Shown here one piece after another: positions 55,405 to 64,000 of a stretch of DNA of 64,000 bases. Where the stretch lies: the NCBI RefSeq assembly GCF_040954835.1, contig NW_027167680.1, forward strand, positions 124,001-188,000. The letters are read 5' to 3'. Each line of letters begins with the position of its first letter. Positions within the stretch are counted from its first letter, which is position 1. Made by a program: the position numbers and the translations under genes. The stretch is from Lepisosteus oculatus. Lineage: Eukaryota > Chordata > Actinopteri > Semionotiformes > Lepisosteidae. The notes below the pieces were generated by a model. That model worked only from the letters and a program-made list of their open reading frames with translations, did not search any database and had not been told where the DNA came from.

Positions 55405-57680
55405 CAACTCAAAGCGAGGTTGTATAAGGTTAGGGGAGCTGTCTGGTGTGTAAAACACCTGGTTGCAGGACTGTGGCTGTTGTGCTTGAAGAGCTATTGA
55501 CTCATGAATAGCACCCCCCAATCCCCATGTACCGCCTGTCTAATGGTGCCATATTGAAAAACTAAAATTCTTATTAAAAAAATAAAGAAAGGGGCCACAA
55601 CCACAGCAAGGTTGTATAAGGTTCTGGGGGCTGTCTGGTGTGTAAAACACCTGGTTTCAGCAGTGTTGCTGTTGTATTTGAAATGCTATTGAGCCATGAA
55701 GATGACCCACCTGTCCCAGTGTATTACCTGTAGTGTAATCTTCAGAAAATCATAAAAAATTAAAGAAAGGGGCCACAGCTACAGTAAGGTTGTATGAGGT
55801 TTGGGGGCCTGTCTGGTGTGTAAAACACTTGGTTTCAGCAGAGTGGGTGCTGTATTTGAAATGCTATTGAGCCATGAAGACGACCCACCCGTCCCAGTGT
55901 ATTACCTGTAGTGTAATCTTCAGAAAATCATAAAAAATTAAAGAAAGGGGCCACAGCTACAGTAAGGTTGTATGAGGTTTGGGGGCCTGTCTGGTGTGTA
56001 AAACACTTGGTTTCAGCAGAGTGGGTGCTGTATTTGAAATGCTATTGAGCCATGAAGACGACCCACCCGTCCCAGTGTATTACCTGTAGTGTAATCTTCA
56101 GAAAATCATAAAAAATTAAAGAAAGGGGCCACAGCTACAGTAAGGTTGTATGAGGTTTGGGGGCCTGTCTGGTGTGTAAAACACTTGGTTTCAGCAGAGT
56201 GGGTGCTGTATTTGAAATGCTATTGAGCCATGAAGACGACCCACCCGTCCCAGTGTATTACCTGTAGTGTAATCTTCAGAAAATCATAAAAAATTAAAGA
56301 AAGGGGCCACAGCTACAGTAAGGTTGTATGAGGTTTGGGGGCCTGTCTGGTGTGTAAAACACTTGGTTTCAGCAGAGTGGGTGCTGTATTTGAAATGCTA
56401 TTGAGCCATGAAGACGACCCACCCGTCCCAGTGTATTACCTGTAGTGTAATCTTCAGAAAATCATAAAAAATTAAAGAAAGGGGCCACAGCTACAGTAAG
56501 GTTGTATGAGGTTTGGGGGCCTGTCTGGTGTGTAAAACACTTGGTTTCAGCAGAGTGGGTGCTGTATTTGAAATGCTATTGAGCCATGAAGACGACCCAC
56601 CTGTCCCAGTGTATTACCTGTAGTGTTATCTTCAGAAACTCATTACAAAATAAAGACAGGGGCCACAGCCACAGTAAGGTTGTATGAGGTTCGGGGGCCT
56701 GTCTGGTGTGTAAAACACTTGGTTTCAGCAGTGTGGGTGCTGTATTTGAAATGCTATTGAGCCATGAAGACAACCCACCCATCCCACCTGTAGTGTTATC
56801 TTCAGAAAATCCTAAAAAATATAAAGAAAGGTTCCACAACCCAAAATAAAGCTGGGAAAAGTCAGAGGACCTGCTTAGTGTGCAAAACACTTGCAGCATT
56901 GTGGGTGCTGTGGTTTAAATGCTATTGGTTTGTGAACAGAATACCCCTATCCCAGTGCATTGTGCCATATTAAATAAAAGCATGAGAAAAAGAGATTCAG
57001 AATGCAAAGCTGTGTCAGTGTTCTGTGTAAAAAATCGGTTTGAACATCATGGGAGCTGTTTTTAATAAGATGCTGAGTAAAGAATATTTTAATCTTCCTG
57101 CTGTCAGTAGTATTTTCAATATAGTTGACCCTTACCTGAATGAAAACAGGACGTAAAGGAAGGGTTTCAGAAATCAGACAAAGCTTTATTCCCGTGCTTA
57201 CAGTCTGGGTAATTGGAGACCGCGCTGTTCTGCTTCCTATGGTCATATACGGGTTTTTCGCATGAAGCCGTATTGAACAGTATTTCTCGCTTTGTGAACG
57301 TGTGCACACAGCGGTCCCCCGGGTTCCAGTTCGTGCGTAATTACGCATCGATGAAAAACCGGAGGTCTAAAAAAAGATAATTAGCTCACCGATAGATTGA
57401 TGTAAAGGCTGTGGAAATATCCACAAGTCGTGGTCTTTAAAATGCTTTTGGTTTGAAGGCGTTCTGTGCTTCCATTGCGGAGATATGGTCAAAAGCATAT
57501 TCGTGCTTGGTCAAAAAAATGTCATAAAAACGAAAAAGTAAAGGCTGAGAAAGCATCCACAATGTATTTTATACACAAAGCAAGTGTTTTTGTAACTCTA
57601 AGAGATTTCGTGAAAGCGCTACGGGCGTGCCAAAATCGTTTTCGAACTTCAAGCTAACTTTACCCCGGTAAGCAGCACTA
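55405..57680. repeat. Large palindrome, right arm
   Basis: Mirror image of 52,126-54,060. It is longer only because its satellite array has more monomers. Confidence 0.85.
55630..56800 (-). repeat. 178-bp satellite array, right (inverted)
   Basis: The word TTACCTGTAGTG starts at 55,724, 55,902, 56,080, 56,258, 56,436 and 56,614, again an exact 178-bp period. These monomers are near-identical to one another. They share differences from the left array, for example CAGTAAGGTTGTATGAGG where the left reads (reversed) CAGCAAGGTTATATAAAG. Confidence 0.95.
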
Positions 57681-57721
57681 CGCCTTTTCCGCGCAGGCAC
57701 AAAGCGACGTGCGGCAGACGC

Positions 57722-57803
57722 CGTAGTCTGCAGGATTCGAATCTGCACGGGGAGTCCCCAATGCATTTCGAGTCCATCACCTTAACCACTCGGCTACGAC
57801 TAC
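57722..57803 (-). tRNA. tRNA-Ser(CGA)
   Basis: 82 nt. The acceptor is GTAGTCG/AGACTAC (one mismatch), the D arm is TAGCCGAGTGG and the anticodon is CGA with a good stem apart from one pair. The variable arm and T arm CAGATTCGAATCCTG are present (one T-stem mismatch). It mirrors the Ser(TGA) copy at 15,084. No T4 run follows nearby. Confidence 0.85.
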
Positions 57804-58857
57804 AGCGAGCTCGCCGCTGCCGCATTCCTCCTATAATCTAACACTGAGTGCGAGGTGGCTGCGGAAACCTTTTTAAAGTCGCTCTCCGTTAAAAAAAAAA
57901 ATACCTTTCACAAGATTCGTGCCGGCAGACAGACACGCCTCAGAGGGTTTAAGGCTGGCTTCACGTTCAAATGATAAAGTCTCCCCGTCCGGATGTCAAA
58001 ATGCAACTTTGGCAGACAGAAAAAACATCAACAAACCACAAATGTGGACAAGGATTTTACAAGCTGCACCACACTGCACTTTCAAAAGCATTTACATTCG
58101 TGTTAGCCGCAGGAATTGCCTTTGATTTGCGCGCTTACGAACGCCATGGAAAACGAAACAAAACTAAAGCCCTCAGCTCTTGCACTTGATTATAATGCCG
58201 TTACGTGTCGAAGCAGTAATTTACGTCATCCTACCACTGCAACACGGGGAATAGAGGGAAATGAGCACACGCTACGAATCGTCTCAATCACTCCCTAGAG
58301 TTGTAAGGCGCATTGAAGGGTGCACCCCCATCATTAATCGTTGCGCCTCTGTGAAAGGAAAGCTCTTGAACAGTCTTTGAAACAGCTCGGATGAAACACT
58401 TGATTGCTTCCATGTGCATCTGGAGCCCATTTCTTATTTTCACTTCACGCCGCCCAAAGCATTTCTAAAACAGGAGATTCGCGTTTGGGAATGCTCCCTG
58501 CCCTACAAATAAAACAGGTCTACGGGCTGAAACCTGCTCCACGGAAAACAGTTCTGTTGCGCTTCTTTGGAGCTGGATTCCAACCAGCATCCTAAAGTTT
58601 CTTGGCGGTACCATTTACAGTCCTCTATTCGGTCGACAAGGGACAGAAGGGGGCAGCTTTCCTCACACATAGAGTGCAATGTACTGTAGTGTTCCCGTTC
58701 ATTGAATTTCTCAGTTCTGCATCAGACCTCTAACTCGTTTCCTTAGCTTGGATTTAAGCCACGAAGCAGGCTTCTAGTGTATAAACGTCTAGAGGAATCA
58801 CAAACTATTTGAGAGGCCATCATCCCAGGGGGAACTGACAAAGTCTATCCCTAAACA

Positions 58858-58930
58858 CCTAGCGCAGTCTCTCGAGAGACTGTCAAAAATCGCTTTCTCC
58901 GTTTCTCCGTGCAAGTAAGTGAAAACGCGG
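58858..58930 (-). pseudogene. U4 snRNA 3'-domain fragment, mirror copy
   Basis: The reverse complement of the 13,965 fragment. Its terminal hairpin is fully paired here (GACAGTCTCTCGAGAGACTG). No 5' half is present. Confidence 0.65.
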
Positions 58931-59108
58931 TCTCAACCCAGAGCCACTTGGCAGCAGCGGCACGTAAATACTGGTACTGCCACTGCTCGATACCGACGTT
59001 AGCCTACTATACCTTCTTCAGCCACCGCTAGAAAATGTATGGCTCTAGTACCAGAGCAAACAACAGGAGGGCCAACGTCGAACAGGCACACATATCAGAC
59101 ATGGAAAG

Positions 59109-59190
59109 CGACAAGAACGGGATTTGAACCCATGCGTGCAGAGCACAATGGATTAGCAGTCCATCACCTTGGCCACTCGGCCACCTCGTC
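59109..59190 (-). tRNA. tRNA-Ser(GCU), third copy
   Basis: 82 nt with anticodon GCT and a good variable arm. The D arm is GGCCGAGTGGCCAAGG and the T arm is TGGGTTCAAATCCCG. The acceptor GACGAGG/TCTTGTC pairs with one G-U. Plausible gene, no T4 run nearby. Confidence 0.88.
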
Positions 59191-59200
59191 GAAACTTGTT

Positions 59201-59259
59201 AGGTAATGCGCTCCTCTCTAGTAAACAGGAGATCCTGGGTCCGAATCCCAGCAGTGCCT
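59201..59259 (+). pseudogene. tRNA-Thr(AGU), 5'-truncated by deletion
   Basis: The anticodon arm with AGT and the T arm (GGGTCCGAATCCC) remain. The acceptor 5' strand and box A are gone. The remaining D-loop piece follows the Ser gene after only about 12 bases. Confidence 0.85.
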
Positions 59260-60361
59260 TCTTTGTTCTGTCTTCTCTAACAGAACTGGTCCTTACGGAC
59301 AACCGCCTACGGCTAGACTTAATTAAATACAAGTATTCATTTCCTGTCTTTAACGCGACTTGTTTTTCTTAAAATGGATGCAACTTGCAAAACATGAAAT
59401 ACAAACCTGGCTAATCAGCGCTAGCGGCAGGCAAAAAAAAAAGAAGTCAGCAATGTTTTTTTTCTTTAACCTTAACCCTGCTAATGGAGAAGAGTTAAAC
59501 GACCGAGTCTATGCAGCTTAAACGGTGCGCACGTCAGGTTCTTAGCTGAAAGGTTGGTAAATCACGCTCACCCCAGTCCTAAATCTTTTAAAGAGGATAC
59601 AAAATTGAACCTAGTCGCCACATCACATACATCCTGTTCATTGATAAAAAGGTAACATCTATCCTCGCTCCAGAGTAAATCTTACGTTGAGGGCATAGTT
59701 TTTTTCACTTTACCGTGAGTCGGGCTCGGCTGCACAGAGGAGAGAGCAGAGCAATGAGGTCACGGGGACAGGGGAGTCACACGCTGGCGGTTTGAATACG
59801 CGGAAGATCACTGAGGGATCCACAGTATGTGGACCCTCCGTGCGCCATCAGTCCACACTCCGGACTCTGAATCCTGCCATCCGAGTTAAGATCTCGGCGG
59901 AACCTGAGGCGCAGTTCCTTCTTAAAACGTAATCTGGTGAGCATTTCTAGAATCGTACTTGTATAGATGCAGCCTTTAATGTGTTGCTAGGTTAAAATTG
60001 ATGACTTCTTGTATTTCAGTAGGCAACTGCCCTCTTTATTTCGGATTGAATTTCTTTATTACAGGGGCGCTTTTATGAAGACAGAGTCATGTTCAGGTAC
60101 TTTGGTTGATGGAGGAAGCTCATTTCGGACTCTGTGATCTGCTCACCTGGAAAGGTCTGCTGTACTACTACAAGAGAGAAGTAGAGTCTGGAAGAAGGGA
60201 CAATTTTATGATGCTTTGGAAGATAATGTTTTTTTTTTCTTATACTGAAAATGAAAGGTAGGTGTTTCTATATGGACTCAGTCTTTGGAATTTGTATATA
60301 TATATATGTTTCAGTGATTCCTCAGCCATTCCTTCTGTATTGTACTTCAATTTCTCTTTTA

Positions 60362-61380
60362 AAATTCCTTCCCCACTTCTAGGACCTGCAGTTGCTGAAC
60401 TCCACAATGGCTTCTATTGGAAAGTCTGTGACTGAGACCAAGTAAGTGTTCACTTTTTTATGAAACCATTATTTATTTTGGAGCAATGAGCAATTCTTAT
60501 ATAAATGCAATAAAATCATTATGCTCAAACTATGAGAGAGAATTTTAAGGATAATTTAAGAAATCAGTCTTAGCTTGTTTCTATACACAGATGGTATTAT
60601 TTATTTTCAAAGGAAACCCGTGAGGATTCCCCTGGTGTGCAAGATGTGCCTGAATACTTTTGATCAGCTTCCTGCTCACTTGAAGAGGGCATGTATGAAG
60701 CACGCCACGGCAGAAGAGATCAGGATGGCCTCTCAACAGGCGAGGGAGGACATGATGAATCACCTGAAGAACGGGGTCATCGTGGATTACCACAGAACAG
60801 AGATCGTGTCTGGTGAGGCAAACAGGATAGTGGTTGTAAGACTGCTAGAGTCCTTGGGCCTTTTTGTACACGGGAAGCCTGAAGACACATCGGCAAGGTG
60901 AGATATTTTTAATCTGTAAGGCTTCTGTAGTTTCTTTTTGAAATCATTGTTACAACATATTATGTAAAAGCATGTTGAAAAGAATCTACCTGCATTCCAG
61001 CGGCCCTGAGCAAGAGGCCGCTGTCCAGGGGGAAAAGATGCCAGAGGCTCCTCTAGAAACTGAAACAGAAGCGGATAAGGAAGGGAAAGATGTGAGCTCT
61101 GAAGAACTCTATCAGCAGTAAGACTTTTTATTTTTCAGATGTATCTTTTTTTACTAAAATTCTAATTTGTCTTATAGGTATAAAATGTTTAAGCCGGTGT
61201 TTTATATCCTTACAGGCCCTGAGTAGTTAAAAAGTATCAGCAGGCCGGAAGAGAGTGGCCCAAGCTGGACTCTATAGAAAGCACTCCCTGGATGCTCCTC
61301 TCCTGATTGGATTCAAACAGTACCTTACCAAGGATCTGGGAGTGGCAAATTATTCTCAGGAGGTATTTATTTTTTAAAGG
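60362..61380 (+). pseudogene. Multi-exon zinc-finger-like protein gene fragment
   Basis: Splice signals define four exons. Exon 1 (about 60,382-60,441) has an ATG at 60,405 (MASIGKSVTETK). Exon 2 (60,614-60,899) follows a TTTATTTTCAAAG acceptor and begins KPVRIPLVCKMC. Exon 3 is about 61,001-61,119 (Glu-rich). Exon 4 (about 61,218-61,373) carries GLYRKHSLDAPLLIGFKQYL. Exon 2 has a CxxC...H...C finger-like motif (CKMCLNTFDQLPAHLKRAC). It resembles uncharacterised fish proteins, some with an integrase-like core; no function is claimed. Exon 4 opens with an in-frame TGA and needs a shift of 2 bases (GGAAGAGAGTGG) to read on, and no later exon is seen, so this copy looks broken. The frame ends at an AT-rich repeat. 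Confidence 0.6.
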
Positions 61381-61492
61381 CATTAAAAATTAAGCAATGG
61401 TATATTCATTGTAAATGTTTTTATTTCTTAGCTTAAAATTCACACATGTGAAATGATGTCAGCCATAAACATCATGACTCTATATTTCCTAC

Positions 61493-61762
61493 CTGAATCT
61501 ATTCTACTTAAATTATTACATTATACACAATTTGAGTTCATTTTAAAAAGTAAAAGGTAATGAAAGGAATGCATTTTTATAAGAAAGATAATACCGATAT
61601 GCATGTGATAATCTTCCTTATATCATGTAGTGCGTCATTTGGACACTTTGTGGGCTTGAAATACAAAGAAAATCATGTTCTATGGTACAAGATAAATACC
61701 AAACTTAAGCTTTTATTTTAATTAGATTTGTTTATAAAGCATAAGCAATCATTTATTACATC
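61493..61762 (+). repeat. AT-rich unit, partial copy inside gene remnant
   Basis: It matches 16,510-16,780 and ends sharply at TTTATTACAT on the right. It seems to have been placed into the intron or downstream part of the gene fragment. Confidence 0.75.
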
Positions 61763-62330
61763 GCTTCTTGAATTAAATCTTTTGACAAGAGGTAAGACTT
61801 CTATTTTACATTTAAACCCATGTTTAGGTGTGTTTTTTAGATTTAACTGAACCAATTTCTGTGTGTGATAATGTCCTTGAATTCTGACAACATCACAATA
61901 AATTACATGATATAAAACAGCTAATGTTTCTAGAGATAAAGTTTCTGGGATGCTTCTAATTACTTTTTATTACCAGGGACAGTTTAATTCACCTTGTACA
62001 GTACTGAAAGACCAAGATGCTTTTTTTAAAAGTTATTTAACATTTTATAGAACTTTGTCTACTATGGCAACATGATGAGCTTGGTGAAACTTGGAAAAAT
62101 ACTGCTTGGCCACTTATCTTAAGATAAAGATAGGATAAAGGTTTATCTTTTGCACCTACCTGACCCCCAGGGAAGGCCAATGCTTTCTAAGTTGATGGTT
62201 CCCTACAGTAGACTGTACCTTATCTTCAAAGGTAATGTATATTGACCCAAATCAGTTTTGGAATCCAATCTACTGACGAGATGGAGCACATCCTTTTTTC
62301 AGGATTTTAGCATCATACGTTTGGTATATT
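61763..62330. other. Single-copy AT-rich stretch
   Basis: It may be further intron sequence of the gene fragment. I see no exon with clear splice sites. Confidence 0.35.
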
Positions 62331-62334
62331 TAGT

Positions 62335-63875
62335 CCCTAATGCTGAAAGAAATGATCATAGAACATTTGGACACTTTGTGGGCTTGAAATACAAAGCAAA
62401 TCATGTTCTATGGTACAAGATAAATACAAAACTTAAGCTTTTATTTTAATTAGATTTGTTTATAAAGCATAAGCAATCATTTATTACATTAATATATGTG
62501 AAAATAACATTTAAGCATCATACGTTTAGTATATTTAGTCCCTAATGCTGAAAGAAATGATCATAGAACATGACATCTAACCTTACCTGTGGCGTCTTTA
62601 ATCCCTATTGCTCAATGCACGGTGAAAGCATTGCATACATGTGTCTGACAATGAGGAATGGGCCCCTGAGACAGTCATTTGCATGTTTCACAAACGATCG
62701 TATATTACTAGAGATTCTGTTTGGGATTTGAATGTGCATTCGGACAGCAATCCCTTTCAAGAAATGATATGTTCTGGATGAGGTCAAAGGTGATGGAACA
62801 CTGTATTTAGGATGTGTTTTCAGTGATTGTGTGTCTCCTGCTTCAACGCAGTGATATATAGATGTGCTCCTGTAATTTATTGGTTCATGCCCAGGGCAGT
62901 AAGCAGTCTGAGGATTTATTTCCAGACGGCATAGAGCAGTGAAGCAGTGAAGTAGTGCAACACACTGGATCATTATATTATTAGAATCTATTCTACTTAA
63001 ATTATTACATTATGCACAATTTGAGTTCATTTTAAAAAGTAAAAGGTAATGAAAGGAATGCATTTTCATAAGAAAGATAATACCGATATGCATGTGATAA
63101 TCTTCCTTATATCATGTAGTGCGTCATTTGGACACTTTGTGGGCTTGAAATACAAAGAAAATCATGTTCTATGGTACAAGATAAATACAAAACTTAAGCT
63201 TTTATTTAAATTCGATTTATTTATAAAGCATAAGCAATAATTGATTACATTAATATATGTGAAAATAACATTTTAGCATCATATTATTACATACAGGTCT
63301 CTAGCTTCAACACAGTGCTATATATATATATGCTCAGTGATTTATTGGTACATGCCCAGGGCAACAATCAGAATGAGGATTTATTTCCAGACGGGCTACA
63401 GGTAGTGTTGTGAAATACTTCAACACACTGGATCACAGATTTAGACCCCCTGCACTCTTACTCCTTAAAAACCAAAGAAATGAAGATATGTAGCAATCAC
63501 ATTGTAACAGGGGTGACAGTGACTTAATGCTTATACTAGTGGACTTCTGGTACCTTTAGGGTACGGTGTTCCCTGAAGGGCTCTCAAACCCCGCATTTCA
63601 AATGCCTAGCTGTATCGCTGATGTGTTGCACCTCAGAATCACTTTTAAACCTTACCTCTGGTATCTTTAATCCTTATTGCTCAACGCATGGTGAAAGTAT
63701 TGCATAAATGTGTCTGAAAATGAGCAATGGGCACCTGAGAGACTCATTTGCCTGTTTCACAAATGATCATATTTGACTAGAGATTCTATTTGGGATTCAG
63801 TTGTGCATTCTGACAGCAATCCCTTTAAAAAAACGATACATTCCGGATGAGGTCAAAGGTGCAGGAACACTGTTA
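62335..63875 (+). repeat. AT-rich spacer unit, forward copy 4
   Basis: A partial copy (62,335-62,575) is followed by a full one, aligning with 16,085-17,345 and 34,440-35,740. The last 125 bases of the window are single-copy. Confidence 0.8.
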
Positions 63876-64000
63876 CTTGTTCCTTTATAACCCGGTTATT
63901 GATGTCATTAACAACATTAATCCCAAACAGAGCTGTTGGACTCCCTCCTCTGGCCGTTTTCCACCAGTTGATTATTTCATCAACCAATGCACTAATCAAG

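Larger units (their letters stand above)
57804..60236. repeat. Inverted copy of the 12.4-15.1 kb Ser/Thr segment
   Basis: The match to 12,420-15,083 runs over the full length, except that about 370 bases between the Thr and Ser genes are deleted. The right end of the homology is sharp, at TTTTTTTTTTCTTATACTG (60,227-60,245). Confidence 0.8.

Noticed and set aside
53020-56800. Regular spaced repeats suggestive of a CRISPR array
   Set aside because: The repeats are contiguous 178-bp satellite monomers without variable spacers, in a eukaryotic setting.
52460-57348. 133-codon ORF preserved in both palindrome arms
   Set aside because: The arms are recent copies, so a preserved frame is expected. 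Differences include several replacements, and no known domain is present.

Overview
This looks like nuclear DNA of a ray-finned fish. The window is a non-coding RNA gene cluster: about 31 tRNA genes or tRNA pseudogenes, four U4 snRNA copies, one U5 snRNA gene and a 29-nt U1 snRNA fragment. Fish-type retroposons are scattered through it: a Tx1/L1-group LINE, an L2-group LINE, a Tc1 transposase remnant, 5S-rRNA-derived SINEs, LTR-element fossils and the common fish tail motif TTTATTGATCCC. A gar or bowfin is possible, but I cannot fix the species. Apart from one broken multi-exon gene fragment near the right end, I see no ordinary host protein gene. Most ORFs in the window are shadows of spacer DNA.

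Layout. 1-2,170: AT-rich spacer copies and a decayed Ser/Thr tRNA unit. 2,169-6,484: one LTR-retroelement fossil (minus strand) with one LTR, a primer-binding-site-like sequence, Gag and protease. 6,485-7,266: tRNA-Gly(UCC) unit. 7,267-12,064: a GC-richer block unlike the tRNA units, holding an snRNA-type enhancer signature, a 3'-truncated Tx1-like LINE (minus), a 29-nt U1 fragment directly upstream of the LINE and a complete-looking U5 gene. 12,065-16,080: Arg, Thr, Ser, Ser and Ile tRNA units. 16,080-22,260: AT-rich spacer. 22,260-25,420: Arg and Thr-like tRNAs. 25,424-26,760: L2-type LINE and Tc1 remnants. 26,995-34,100: Arg, Ser, Arg, Thr, Ser-body and Gly copies, then U4, Ser and Gly. 34,220-38,440: AT-rich unit, Ile and inverted U4. 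38,440-40,000: a 'half-L1' (ORF1 plus the first codons of ORF2 plus a poly(A)-like tail). 40,000-50,120: further Arg, Ser, Gly, Ile and U4 copies and a retroviral pol fossil. 52,125-57,680: a large palindrome with 178-bp satellite arrays in both arms and a solo LTR in its spacer. 57,720-60,240: an inverted copy of the 12.4-15.2 kb Ser/Thr segment. 60,400-61,400: zinc-finger gene fragment. 61,490-64,000: AT-rich units.

How it works together. The tRNA units have been copied directly and inverted many times, and junctions between unrelated units are abrupt. Some copies look functional, namely several Ser, Gly, Ile and Arg genes and two U4 genes with 3' boxes. Others are truncated or have changed anticodons. 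The most interesting object is the snRNA block at 7.3-12.1 kb. There a LINE of the clade known for RNA-gene-specific insertion lies immediately downstream of U1 snRNA sequence, in the same orientation, beside a U5 gene. This could be a U1-targeted retrotransposon, but its 3' junction is missing, so the case is incomplete.
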